This document shows, piece after piece, positions 31,603-40,463 of a stretch of 49,674 nt of DNA. Below the pieces are notes generated by a model, which was not told where the DNA came from, made no database searches, and worked only from the letters and a program-made list of their open reading frames with translations. Every line of letters begins with the position of its first letter. The first letter of the stretch is position 1. Origin of the DNA: Campylobacterota bacterium (lineage in GTDB: Bacteria; Campylobacterota; Campylobacteria; Campylobacterales; Nitratiruptoraceae); assembly GCA_013153715.1 (NCBI GenBank), contig JAADDW010000009.1, forward strand, positions 1 to 49,674. The letters run 5' to 3'. The translations under genes and the position numbers were made by a program.

Positions 31603-33771
31603 TCAAGAGATCCTCTTGATCCCGCCGATGAAATAGACCACTCCACTCCTGTTATCGACGAGGAGGAAGAGGAAGTTGTGATCTACAATGAAGAAGTAGG
31701 GGTTCTGGGAGGAGGGAGGGGCGGCTGTTACCCAGGTGACGACAGCGGCCGTTCCAGCACTCCCTTCACTCCCCTTCCGATCCACCCGGAACTGGGCCTC
31801 GTGGTAGAGTCCGCTGACATAGAGGCGCCCCTCTGAATTCTGGTCCCTCCCTATGAGGGAGAGGTTGGCCCTCTCGGGATTGAAGAGGGTGGTGAGACCG
31901 ATCCTCTCCAGATTCTCCTTGAGGTTTTGGACCCCCCATTGAATGTCGAACTGGGGCATGGTGAGCCGAACCCTCTCCCTGTACTCCATCTCCCGTCGGA
32001 GTTTCCGGAGCCCCTCCCTCTTGAGGAAGGCCAACATATCGCATATACACCGATCTCCTTTGGGGAGGAGGATGATCATGGAGAGCTCTCCATCTCTGTA
32101 GGGAATGTCGATGGCCTGGAGTTCACCATTCTCATAGACGGAGAAGGGGGCTTCCACAGAGAGCATATCCACCTCCTCATCTCCCCCCTCTCCATGGAAT
32201 ACCCCCTTCATCACCTCTTCAAAGATATATTTCCACTCTCCCCGGAAGGAGATGGTATTGACGAGAACCCCCCTTGTTGAAGCATTTACCGAGTTTGGAG
32301 GGAGGAGCTCTTCGATCTCTGTCCGTTGGGCCACCCAGTCGTTAATCTCCCGACGGACCTCCTCCGCCCTGTGGAGGAAGTCAACGGAAAAGATCTCACT
32401 ACCGGTGAAATCTCTCACCTTGAGAAGGTAGCTGGGGTAGAGTTGGAAACTCTTTTCAAACCAGGCCGAATTGGCCTCTTGGAGTCTGTTGCTCCTCAGA
32501 TGGGGTTCTATCTCTTTGAACCCCTTGGCCAACTCCAACCCCCTTCCAAAGAGCTCCTCAATCTCCTCCTTCGTCACGCCGTCACTTCCGAGATAGACGG
32601 TCTGGAGGACCTTGGTTATGCTGTAGGGGGAGATAACGATATTCCCCTTTCCCTGATAAATATCACTTGCCAGGTCGTAGCCGAAGCCGTTGATATGGGC
32701 TACCAGCTCTGTTGTGTTGAGCTCCCTAGGTTCACTGCACGGTCCATCGTGGAGATAGGTTCCCCCCTCCTTTTTGAGGGTACAGTAGTTTTTGAAGGTC
32801 TCCCTCTGGGGGGGACAGGGGGCTTGAATACATTGGACCACCCGCTCCCCACAAACAGGGGCCTCCTCCTCTTCACAGGAGAGCTGGGAGCTGGATTTGA
32901 GAGAGACAATATCCTCCTTCCCATCGAGGTCGAAGATGACCCGCTCTACGCTCTCACTCAAGAGATAGCCCACCATGTAGTAGGCCATATCGGCTGTCAT
33001 CCCCCCTGAGGGGCGATCGACATGGAAGGAGACCTTGAAAACATGGGGAGCTATAAACCGCTCCTCCTCCCTCTTGACGGTGATGGAGCTACTAGGCATG
33101 GAGAAGGGGTAGAAGAGGAGAACTGCACCCTCCAGCTCTATCCCGTCTAGGGTGGCGAGAAACTCCTTCTTCCTATTCCACCCTCGGGAGGAGGCCTCCA
33201 CCCTCTCCTTGAAGCGGGCGAGATCATAGTTATTGGTGATGATAATGGGGTTCCGGAACTCATTGTATCCATTCTCTCTCCACGGAATTTCGACTCTGAC
33301 GGCAAAGTCCTCCCCTATGGAGATCTTCTCCCCATCAAATCTATTCTCCATGAGATAGGGGCCGTCATAACGGAGATAGTGCTCCTCTGGGGTCACCTCC
33401 CGAAGTTTATAGATGGTCTGGTCCCCACCCTGGGCAGGGGTGAGTATCCAGTCGAAACGGCTATCCCCATCTCCATCTATATCCCCCAGATAGAAGAAAT
33501 ACCAGAGGGGGTTGCCCAGGGAGAGTCCATGGACCTCCTTCCAACCGAAGACATTGGAGGGAGAGGGTTCTGTCCCCATCAATTGGAAGAGCCGCCTATC
33601 TCTGGTCTCGAAGACCCAGTTAAAGGGAGCCCTCGGATCATCCTTCGGATAGAAGGGATAGTAGTAGTATCTCCCAGAGAGGTCAAATGTACGGTTGACC
33701 AGAAGTTGGGGGGAGAAGTGACCTCCCACCAAGAGCGTCATGAGGGATAAGAAGATGAGTAATAGTTTCAT
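31603..33771 (-). CDS. Exported Kazal-serpin fusion protease inhibitor
   Basis: 722 residues from the ATG at 33771 (GGAGAAATT upstream). Signal peptide about 1-17. A unique N-domain (about 20-290) carries an LGDIDGDGDSRFDW acidic loop. A six-Cys Kazal-like module lies at about 298-345 (APVCGERVVQCIQAPCPP, then NYCTLKKEGG and HDGPC). A full serpin domain runs from about 355 to the end: NIVISPYSITKVLQ, GVLVNTISFRGEW, hinge GSEGSAGTAAVV, then FFIVDHNFLFLLVDN. The small-residue hinge indicates an inhibitory serpin; the P1 site is probably in the WVTAAPP segment. Serpins trap serine or cysteine proteases irreversibly. Bacterial serpins are scattered and may guard against foreign proteases. Location is periplasm or surface. 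Confidence 0.85.
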   Translation of the reverse strand: MKLLLIFLSLMTLLVGGHFSPQLLVNRTFDLSGRYYYYPFYPKDDPRAPFNWVFETRDRRLFQLMGTEPSPSNVFGWKEVHGLSLGNPLWYFFYLGDIDGDGDSRFDWILTPAQGGDQTIYKLREVTPEEHYLRYDGPYLMENRFDGEKISIGEDFAVRVEIPWRENGYNEFRNPIIITNNYDLARFKERVEASSRGWNRKKEFLATLDGIELEGAVLLFYPFSMPSSSITVKREEERFIAPHVFKVSFHVDRPSGGMTADMAYYMVGYLLSESVERVIFDLDGKEDIVSLKSSSQLSCEEEEAPVCGERVVQCIQAPCPPQRETFKNYCTLKKEGGTYLHDGPCSEPRELNTTELVAHINGFGYDLASDIYQGKGNIVISPYSITKVLQTVYLGSDGVTKEEIEELFGRGLELAKGFKEIEPHLRSNRLQEANSAWFEKSFQLYPSYLLKVRDFTGSEIFSVDFLHRAEEVRREINDWVAQRTEIEELLPPNSVNASTRGVLVNTISFRGEWKYIFEEVMKGVFHGEGGDEEVDMLSVEAPFSVYENGELQAIDIPYRDGELSMIILLPKGDRCICDMLAFLKREGLRKLRREMEYRERVRLTMPQFDIQWGVQNLKENLERIGLTTLFNPERANLSLIGRDQNSEGRLYVSGLYHEAQFRVDRKGSEGSAGTAAVVTWVTAAPPSSQNPYFFIVDHNFLFLLVDNRSGVVYFIGGIKRIS

Positions 33772-34035
33772 AATTTCTCCTTTTTTCCTTCCATTATCGA
33801 TCAAAATCCCTTCCTCCCCTCCCATAAATTGGAAATAGAGGAAGCTGGAGAGGGGCCTCTATTATTAATTCTACTACTTTTTTCTCCCTCCGTCCAATTC
33901 CGTAGAGAATTTAGGGGGCCCTCCCTTCAAAGGGAGAGGAAGGGGCAGTCACCCCAAATCCATCTCGAAAAGGGGGGTGTTGACCAACCCGTGCTACAAT
34001 ATCTCTCATAACCGCTGGAGAGAGGAAGGAGATCG
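33772..34035. promoter_or_regulatory. Divergent intergenic region, serpin / mshM-like
   Basis: 264 bases with no gene seen. On the plus strand an extended -10, TGCTACAAT (33992-34000), lies 35 bases before the mshM-like ATG and is followed by AGGAAGGAGATCG. No -35 fits at 17 bases. No Fnr-type box is present. On the minus strand the serpin ribosome site GGAGAAATT is seen, but its promoter is not obvious. Confidence 0.4.
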
Positions 34036-34830
34036 ATGAGCGACTACAGGAAAATTGCCCTCCTCTTTGAAGATAGGGTGACTGGAGTCGAATATTATGA
34101 GACCAGGGCTACTATGAAGTTGAAACATCAGTTCCTCTCCATTCTGGAGGGGGAGTCGAAACAGATGATCTTCCTCATCGGAGAGCCAGGCTCCGGAAAG
34201 ACCATGTTCCTCAACAGGGTCCCCTCCATCGTTCCAAAGGGGTTTCGGGTCATCCAGTTCAAGACCCCCTTCTTTGAGCCTAAAGAGTTTCTCCTCCACC
34301 TTCTGGAAGAAGATGAGCTCCCTCCCATCAGCGACACTATAGAGGAGCTCATCGAACAGGTGGCCTTCTACTATAAATCTATTCCCTCCCTTGTCACAAT
34401 AGATGAGGCCCAGCTCCTCAATAAGAAGATGTTGGAGCTCCTCCGCATCCTCGCCGATACCAAGGCTTTCTGGTTTCTTCTGGCTATGCACCGCCACGAA
34501 TCCCAACAGATCTTGGCCCAGCCCCAGTTTCGGTCGAGGCCCCATAGAATTCTGGAACTGGGGGCCCTGGAGGAGGATGAGGTCCATGAGTATCTCTCCA
34601 AGGAGCTCCTCAGGGCGGGGTCCTACTCCCTCCAAGAGCAGTTTTCCCGAAACTCGGCCCGCCTCATCCACTCCTTTGCCCGGGGGAATTTCCGTGACAC
34701 CAAAAAGCTTCTCAACCGTCTCTTCCTCCTCCTAGAGTATGCCACCAAGGAGGGCAAGAAGGAGTACCAGAATATCGATCGGTGCCTCATAACCATGGCC
34801 GCCATCGATGCGACACTTTTGGAGGTTTAA
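34036..34830 (+). CDS. mshM: MshM/ExeA-like AAA ATPase
   Basis: 264 residues. Walker A GEPGSGKT (about 48-55), Walker B SLVTIDEAQLL, and a sensor-like arginine region QFRSRPHRILELGALEEDEV, as in ExeA/MshM. Relatives with the helical lid help assemble the secretin through the cell wall and are found in MSHA pilus operons. This one lacks a peptidoglycan-binding tail. The ATG follows AAGGAG. It leads a two-gene plus-strand unit that converges on the long pilus operon. Confidence 0.85.
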   Translation: MSDYRKIALLFEDRVTGVEYYETRATMKLKHQFLSILEGESKQMIFLIGEPGSGKTMFLNRVPSIVPKGFRVIQFKTPFFEPKEFLLHLLEEDELPPISDTIEELIEQVAFYYKSIPSLVTIDEAQLLNKKMLELLRILADTKAFWFLLAMHRHESQQILAQPQFRSRPHRILELGALEEDEVHEYLSKELLRAGSYSLQEQFSRNSARLIHSFARGNFRDTKKLLNRLFLLLEYATKEGKKEYQNIDRCLITMAAIDATLLEV

Positions 34831-34838
34831 GGATCGCC

Positions 34839-35621
34839 ATGCAGTTTGAGGAATTGGAAAAGAAGTGTAAGAAGTACTATCGGCGGAAGCGGCTCAAGAA
34901 GGTATTTCTCTTCCTCCTCTTCACCCTCCCCCTCCTCTCCCTTTTTCTCCCCGAAAGGGTGGGGAGTCTCCTCTCCCTCTCCAGTGGAGTCCCGGGGAAA
35001 GAGTCCTCCTCCCCCCCTCCCCTCTCCTCTTCCTCTTCCAGCTCCTCCTCTTCTCTCCCCTCCCAATGTTACCTCCTCCAACTCTTCTACGCCCACGACA
35101 CTTTCCGACACGAGGTGGAGCGGTACCAGAAGAGGTTGGAGAAGTTGGGGTTCCAAAACTGCTTCATCTCCCAGGGGAAGACCCTCTCCAACGGGACCCG
35201 CCAACTCTTTCTCTACTGCAACATGGTGGAGGAGAGGAGGGATCTGAGGCCGGCTATTCGACTGGCCAAATACCACAATCTGGACTATCTGGTCCAGAAA
35301 CTCCCCTGTGACAGAGAGAAGATTGTACGGACTCCAGAGAGGAGTAATCCCCCCAGGAGGAAGAGAGGGGTGGATCCCTACCAGCAGGCCTACCAGAAGG
35401 CCCTCGACTACTTCTACAAGGAGAACTACCAGAAGGCTATGGAGTGGGCCGAAAGGGCCAACAACATAGATAAGAGCAAGGAGGAGGCGTGGCTCCTCTA
35501 CGCCCAGAGCCTCTACCTTCTGGGGAGGGTCGAAGAGGCCATCTACCTCCTCGAAACCTACCTAAAATATAGGGACTCCTCCAAGGCGAGGAAGCTCTTG
35601 AAGAGCTTCTCAGAGGGTTAG
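34839..35621 (+). CDS. MshN-like membrane protein with TPR repeats
   Basis: 260 residues from the ATG at 34839, eight bases after the preceding stop. A basic N-terminus (KKCKKYYRRKRLKK) leads to a helix (about 21-40) and a Ser/Pro-rich linker with a run of ten Ser. Then a SPOR-like beta-alpha domain (QCYLLQLFYAHDTF to LVQKL, about 88-165) and two TPR units at the end (YQQAYQKALDYFYKENYQKA; AWLLYAQSLYLLGRVEEAIY). In MSHA operons MshN is a TPR protein following MshM. Its TAG overlaps the opposite-strand stop of the mshG-like gene (TTAG), leaving no intergenic terminator. Confidence 0.75.
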   Translation: MQFEELEKKCKKYYRRKRLKKVFLFLLFTLPLLSLFLPERVGSLLSLSSGVPGKESSSPPPLSSSSSSSSSSLPSQCYLLQLFYAHDTFRHEVERYQKRLEKLGFQNCFISQGKTLSNGTRQLFLYCNMVEERRDLRPAIRLAKYHNLDYLVQKLPCDREKIVRTPERSNPPRRKRGVDPYQQAYQKALDYFYKENYQKAMEWAERANNIDKSKEEAWLLYAQSLYLLGRVEEAIYLLETYLKYRDSSKARKLLKSFSEG

Positions 35622-36835
35622 CCCCCCAGATTGGTGATGATCTCGTAGATCGGCATGAGGACTCCCGCCGCCACGAGCCCCAATATCCCTCCCAAGATGA
35701 CTTGGAGGGCGGGTTCGATCATGGTGGTCAGCCTCTCCAGTGTATTCCGTATCTCCTCTTCATAGACCTCGATAGCCCTCTGAAGGGATTCATCCAGTTT
35801 CCCCGTACTCTCCCCAATAGTTATGGTCCTCAGGATCAGTTTGGAGAAGATGCCGCTCCGCTGGAAGGCTTCGGAGAGAGAGTAACCGTTGTTGATAGAC
35901 CTATAGATCTCGTCGAACCGCTCCCGAATGTAGAGGTTCTGCTCCAGCTCCTTACAGATGAGCTCTATCCCCTTGACCAGGGAGGAGCCGGTCCTGTACA
36001 TGTCCCGAATTGTCTTGAGGTTCTCCACAAGGTGGTTGAGGAAGATGAGCCTCCCGAAGATGGGAAGGTTGAGGATATACTTATCCCGGAGGTAGCGGAA
36101 ATCTTCCCTCCACCAGACCAGGATTTTTATTGTGAAGAGGGTGGCGATTATGGTGAGGATAAAATAGACAAAGATGATCTTGTGGTTGGTCACATAGATG
36201 AGGATTTTGGTGGGGAGGGGCATCTCTGGAAGTTTGAGGGAGTTGAAGACCTCTAGAATTTTGGGAAGGACCCAGAAGAGCATGACCGAGATGGTGATGC
36301 TCATGACAATAACGACTATGATCGGATAGGTGAGGGCCTTCTTAATGGAGGCCCTCAACTTCAGGAGCCAACGGATATAGTCGGCATACTCGATAAGTGT
36401 CTGGCTCAGGGTTCCGGTCATCTCACTCACCTCGGTCATGGCTACCAAGTTCCTCGGAAAGTCTCTGTACTTCTTGATGGAGTTGCTGAAACTGGTTCCA
36501 TTCTCCAGGTCCTGGACAATCTTCTTCAGGAGGTAGCGCATCTTCTGGGAGGAGGCGTGTTCGGCAAAGTCATCTATAGCCTGGACAATATCGATACCGA
36601 TCTCTATGGACTTTCCCACATGGAAACAGAAGTCCTCCAACTCCTTGAGGTTGATTCTCTGGAAGGTGAGGAAGAGCCCCCGAAGTTTTCCTCTCTGGCG
36701 GATGTCGAGGAGGACCAGGTTCTTCTTGTACCTGAGAATTTCGGTGATGATCTCCTCTTCGCTCTCAGCCTCGATCTCGTCGAAGTCGATAACTCCGTTT
36801 CGGGTGTCGTAATATTTGACGACAAATATCCCCAT
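35618..36835 (-). CDS. mshG: MshG/GspF/PilC inner-membrane platform protein
   Basis: 405 residues. Two T2SSF domains (about 70-190 and 275-395) with membrane helices at about 168-190, 222-243 and 377-398. Typical motifs are NGTSFSNSIKKYRDFPRNLVAMTEVSEMTGTL and, in the repeat, NNGYSLSEAFQRSGIFSKLIL then GESTGKLDESL (given as separate blocks). It forms the platform turned by the MshE ATPase when pilins are added. The start overlaps the mshE-like stop (TGATG). It is last in the operon. Confidence 0.9.
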   Translation of the reverse strand: MGIFVVKYYDTRNGVIDFDEIEAESEEEIITEILRYKKNLVLLDIRQRGKLRGLFLTFQRINLKELEDFCFHVGKSIEIGIDIVQAIDDFAEHASSQKMRYLLKKIVQDLENGTSFSNSIKKYRDFPRNLVAMTEVSEMTGTLSQTLIEYADYIRWLLKLRASIKKALTYPIIVVIVMSITISVMLFWVLPKILEVFNSLKLPEMPLPTKILIYVTNHKIIFVYFILTIIATLFTIKILVWWREDFRYLRDKYILNLPIFGRLIFLNHLVENLKTIRDMYRTGSSLVKGIELICKELEQNLYIRERFDEIYRSINNGYSLSEAFQRSGIFSKLILRTITIGESTGKLDESLQRAIEVYEEEIRNTLERLTTMIEPALQVILGGILGLVAAGVLMPIYEIITNLGG

Positions 36836-38511
36836 CAGGCGAGCCCCTTGTTGGTTCTGAGGACCCTCACCAGTTCATCGACAGTGGTGATCTTGGAGAG
36901 AACCTTCTCCACCGCATCTTTATACATCGGCTTCATTCCCCGCTGGATCGCCTTTTTCCTCAAATCGATGGCCGAGATGGAGCGGAGGTTGACAATGTCA
37001 TTCTGGAGCTCCTGGTCCGGAATGAAGATCTCTCCGACCACAACCCTCCCCTTGTATCCGGTGAAGTTACACTCCATACACCCTCTCCCCTTGGCCAGAA
37101 TGACAGGCTCTGTCGAATCGAGGCCCAGGACCTGTCTCTCCTCCTCATCGGCCTCATACTCATACTTACAGGCGGGGCAGATCTTCCTCAGGAGCCGCTG
37201 GCCGATAATCCCCAGGAGGGCAGGGCCGAGGGAGGCGGTCTCAACCCCCATATTGGCCAGACGGTAGGGGGCGTCTGTGGAGATATTGCTGTGGAGGGTT
37301 GAGAGGACCAGGTGGCCGGTCTCGGCGGCCTTGATGGCTATGTCTGCCGTCGTCAAATCCCGAATCTCCCCGATGAGAATAATGTCCGGGTCTTGACGGA
37401 GAATGGAGCGGAGGGCCTTCTCAAAGGTGAGTCCCGCCCGCTCGTTGACCGCTATCTGTCGGATCAGGTCCCACTTGATCTCCGGGGGATCTTCGATGGT
37501 GACAATACACTTCTTGAGGGAGAAGACATGGTCCAGCATGGCGTAGAGGGTCGTCGTCTTCCCGCTCCCTGTCGGTCCCGTAGCCAGGATAATCCCGTAG
37601 GGTTGTTTGGCGACAGCCGAGAGCTTCTGGAGCTCCTTCTGGGAGTAACCCAATTTCGAGAGGACCGGAAGCTCCCCTCCAATGTTGAGGAGACGCATGA
37701 CGGCGATCTCTCCATAGACGGCCGGGGAGGTGGCGAGGCGGACATCGATCTCCCGCTTGCCATATTTGATGGCAAAGTGGCCGTCCAAGGGGATACGGGA
37801 TTCGGAGATGTCCAGGTTGGCCATGATTTTGAGCCGTACAATAATGGAGTTGTGGATCTTCTTGGGGAGGACAAGTCTCACCCTCAAAATCCCATCTATC
37901 CTGAATTTGATCCGGGTCACACTCTTCCCCGTCTCCACATGGACATCGCTGGCGTTCTCCTCAATGGCCTTGTAGAGGATATGGTTGACCAGGTCGATAA
38001 TGGAGCGGTCCTCACCCACATTGATATTTCGGTCGATCCGCTTCAGAATATCGTTGACGATCTGATCTATGTTGTACCGAGCACCAAAATACTTTTTGAA
38101 GAGCTCTTCAAAGTCGTTCTCTCCAACCTTTACAATCTCTATCCTGTAGTTCCCGTAATACTTTCGGACAATGGGGAGGATCTCCGGCAGGGAGACCCCT
38201 TTATGGGAGGCGATGTAGAGGGTATCATCTTCGATCCGCATTGGGATAATGGAGAAGCGGAGGGCGTACTCTTTGGGGAGCTTTTTGACAATCTCCTCAT
38301 CGACTTGGTACCGTTCGGACTCTTCGTCCTCCCCCATCTGCCTCGCTAGGGCTTTGAGGAGAACATTCTCCGAGACAAATCCCAATCTGAGGAGGACCTC
38401 CCCCAGCATCTCTCCGGTATGTTTCTGCTCCTTCAGGGCCAGTTCGAGGAGCTCATCTGTAATGGCTCCCTCCTCTTTCAGGAGCTCTCCCAGCCGTTTC
38501 TGTTCAGCCAT
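36835..38511 (-). CDS. mshE: MshE/GspE/PilB assembly ATPase
   Basis: 558 residues. N-terminal MshEN-type domain (LGELLKEEGAITDELLELAL, then GEMLLRLGF-like GEVLLRLGFVSENVLL), which in Vibrio MshE binds c-di-GMP. Catalytic core with Walker A GPTGSGKTTT, an Asp box in VTIEDPPEI, Walker B DIILIGEIRD and His box GHLVLSTLHSN. A tetra-Cys zinc site (CPACKYEY... CMECNFTGY) marks an extension ATPase rather than PilT. No retraction ATPase gene is seen in the window. Overlaps: 8 bases with the PilO-like gene, 1 base with mshG. Confidence 0.93.
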   Translation of the reverse strand: MAEQKRLGELLKEEGAITDELLELALKEQKHTGEMLGEVLLRLGFVSENVLLKALARQMGEDEESERYQVDEEIVKKLPKEYALRFSIIPMRIEDDTLYIASHKGVSLPEILPIVRKYYGNYRIEIVKVGENDFEELFKKYFGARYNIDQIVNDILKRIDRNINVGEDRSIIDLVNHILYKAIEENASDVHVETGKSVTRIKFRIDGILRVRLVLPKKIHNSIIVRLKIMANLDISESRIPLDGHFAIKYGKREIDVRLATSPAVYGEIAVMRLLNIGGELPVLSKLGYSQKELQKLSAVAKQPYGIILATGPTGSGKTTTLYAMLDHVFSLKKCIVTIEDPPEIKWDLIRQIAVNERAGLTFEKALRSILRQDPDIILIGEIRDLTTADIAIKAAETGHLVLSTLHSNISTDAPYRLANMGVETASLGPALLGIIGQRLLRKICPACKYEYEADEEERQVLGLDSTEPVILAKGRGCMECNFTGYKGRVVVGEIFIPDQELQNDIVNLRSISAIDLRKKAIQRGMKPMYKDAVEKVLSKITTVDELVRVLRTNKGLA

Positions 38512-39121
38512 GGTTCACCACCTTCATCTTTTTCAATCTCTTCAGATCCTTTTTCTCCATTATGGGAAAGGTGAGGGTCGCTTTGAGAAACCCCTTCTGG
38601 AGTACAAATTTTTCGGGCTCGTCGATGGAGTAGATGGTCCCCCTCTTCAAGTGGATGAGGTAGAGATAGAGGTGTCTCTTGGAGGGCCCCTTGACCACCA
38701 GATCCACCTTGACCAGGGAGTTACGGGAGTTGCTCTTCTTCTTCCGCCTCTTCTTTTTGCCGCTCTCCTCCCTCTTCATCTTCGCTACAACCAGCTCCAC
38801 ACCGCTCCTCTGGGCCTCCTGGAGGAGAAAGGCGTATATCTCATTCTCCTGGGTGAAGATCCTCTTCCCCTGGAGGAGCTCCCTCACCTTCTGGATCCCC
38901 TTCCTCTCCCTCTCCAACTTCCCTTTGAGGGAGTCGAGATCCCCCCTCTTCCGTTCCAACTCCTCGGAGAGGGTTCTGTACCTCTCCTGGAGCCCCACAT
39001 AGGATTTCACCATGTAGATACCGAGGCCCAGGACCCCCCCAAAGAGGAGCATGAGGGTGACGAAGATAAAGAAGTACCGCTTCTCCAGCTCCATCGCAAA
39101 GGAGCGGACCTTAAGTAGCAT
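38504..39121 (-). CDS. PilO/MshJ-like alignment protein
   Basis: 205 residues. One helix at about 15-37, a coiled coil at about 40-90 (YRTLSEELERKRGDLDSLKG), then a ferredoxin-like domain interrupted by a Lys/Arg-rich stretch (KREESGKKKRRKKKSNSRN, about 118-136). That basic insert is unusual and is mirrored in the neighbouring PilMN protein. The role is to link the platform to the secretin with PilM and PilN. The first ATG (39121) has AAAAGGG upstream; another at 39094 is possible. Confidence 0.8.
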   Translation of the reverse strand: MLLKVRSFAMELEKRYFFIFVTLMLLFGGVLGLGIYMVKSYVGLQERYRTLSEELERKRGDLDSLKGKLERERKGIQKVRELLQGKRIFTQENEIYAFLLQEAQRSGVELVVAKMKREESGKKKRRKKKSNSRNSLVKVDLVVKGPSKRHLYLYLIHLKRGTIYSIDEPEKFVLQKGFLKATLTFPIMEKKDLKRLKKMKVVNHG

Positions 39122-40454
39122 AGAGGACCCTTTTGAGCGCTATTTTATAGAAGGCTATGTAGGCATCTCCGTACCGAACGATAACCTCCTTGTCGAAACC
39201 CTGGAAGAAGGGGATCTCCCCCAACCACTCTTCAAAGTTCCCCATATGGTCCTTTTTGTGGAAGGCCGCAACGACCCAGAAATGGTAGCTCTCCCCCTTT
39301 TTCTTCCGTCTCTTGCTCCTCTTCTTACTCCCCCCCTCATCACTCTTGATCTGGATATGGATCAACTCCTCTCCCAGCTTCTGGAGCTCCTTCTCAATGG
39401 CAAACATACCTTCGACAAAGAGGGGGTAGGGCATGGAGCGGAGGGTCTTGATATAGCTGAGGGAGGAGATGGCGCTCCTGTTGTAGGTGGCCTTACTCCT
39501 GTTCAGCTTCATCTGGACCTCTTCCAGCTGGTTATTGAGAACCTGGATCTCCTGGGAGAGTTTGTAATACTCCATATAACCCCAGGAGAGGACAAAGGCA
39601 CCTATGAGAACGATGGAGGAGACCGCATAGATGATTCTCCTGTTGTCTTCAGGAGAGAGGTAGTGGCGGATAATCTCCTTCTGGATAATGGGTTTCGGCT
39701 GGAGAACCAGGGGGAAGAGGAGGGCTATGTTGATCTGGGGGTAGTTTTTGTGGAGCTTGAGGAGTTGCTTTCCCACCTTGGCCTGTTTGATGAATTCAAA
39801 ATACTCCATAGGGAACCGATCTTCCTGGAAGGAGAAGATCTGCTCCTCTTTGAGGTCGATACCCAGTTTGTCCTGGACCAGCTCCCTGAGCATACCGTTG
39901 TCAAAGGGGAGGTTCCTGTAGGAGATATTGAGGACCTGCATCTCCCGCTTGTGGAAGACCATGGCGGTTACCAGATCGTAGCCGTGGTGGACAACGGCGT
40001 AGAGATCTTCATTGGAGGAGCGCTCCCCCAACTCTACGAAGAAGTCGTAGAGGAGGTAGAGCTCATTGATGGCCAGATCGTGTTCCACAACCCTCTTAGG
40101 GAGAATGTAGAGGTAAACTGTGATGAACCCCTTCTTCTCCCTGTGGGGGTACTCCTTGAAAAAGAAGAGATACTCCTGGGAGCTGAGGCCGCTCTCTTCG
40201 AGGCGGCTAATGAAGAAGTTCTCTATCTGGATATATTTGAGGTTCTCCTTGAGGGATTTGGGGAATTCCAATTTATAGAAGAGGGTCTCTTCACTATTGA
40301 TGATACCGACCACATAGTTGCTCTCCAGCCGGTGCATATTTTCGAGGAACTCGTTGACATCGAGTCGGAGGAGGTGTCTCTTGCTCCAGCTCCTCTTATA
40401 GACGATCGCCTCTACAATCCGATCGTTCTCCTGTAAGAAGTTGTAAAAACGCAT
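39111..40454 (-). CDS. Fused PilM-PilN (GspL/MshI-like) assembly protein
   Basis: 447 residues. The first 265 residues form a degenerate actin-like fold (LYAVVHHGYDLVTAMVFHKREMQVLNISY in two parts: LYAVVHHGYDLVTAMVFHKR and MQVLNISYRNLP) without a clear nucleotide loop. A helix (about 275-297), a coiled coil (about 300-330) and a C-terminal ferredoxin-like domain follow. This corresponds to PilM joined to PilN, as in GspL and MshI. A basic insert GGSKKRSKRRKKKGES lies in the last domain, like the one in the PilO-like partner. The ATG is preceded by AGGAGGGGAGA. Confidence 0.8.
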   Translation of the reverse strand: MRFYNFLQENDRIVEAIVYKRSWSKRHLLRLDVNEFLENMHRLESNYVVGIINSEETLFYKLEFPKSLKENLKYIQIENFFISRLEESGLSSQEYLFFFKEYPHREKKGFITVYLYILPKRVVEHDLAINELYLLYDFFVELGERSSNEDLYAVVHHGYDLVTAMVFHKREMQVLNISYRNLPFDNGMLRELVQDKLGIDLKEEQIFSFQEDRFPMEYFEFIKQAKVGKQLLKLHKNYPQINIALLFPLVLQPKPIIQKEIIRHYLSPEDNRRIIYAVSSIVLIGAFVLSWGYMEYYKLSQEIQVLNNQLEEVQMKLNRSKATYNRSAISSLSYIKTLRSMPYPLFVEGMFAIEKELQKLGEELIHIQIKSDEGGSKKRSKRRKKKGESYHFWVVAAFHKKDHMGNFEEWLGEIPFFQGFDKEVIVRYGDAYIAFYKIALKRVLYAT

Positions 40455-40463
40455 TCTCCCCTC

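Noticed and set aside
33980-34000. TTGACC followed by TACAAT before the mshM-like gene as a sigma-70 promoter
   Set aside because: The two hexamers are only nine bases apart. The TGC before TACAAT fits an extended -10 instead.
34990-35080. The pyrimidine-rich and poly-Ser stretch as a phase-variable repeat
   Set aside because: The Ser codons are mixed (TCC, TCT, AGC), so there is no pure repeat unit for slippage.
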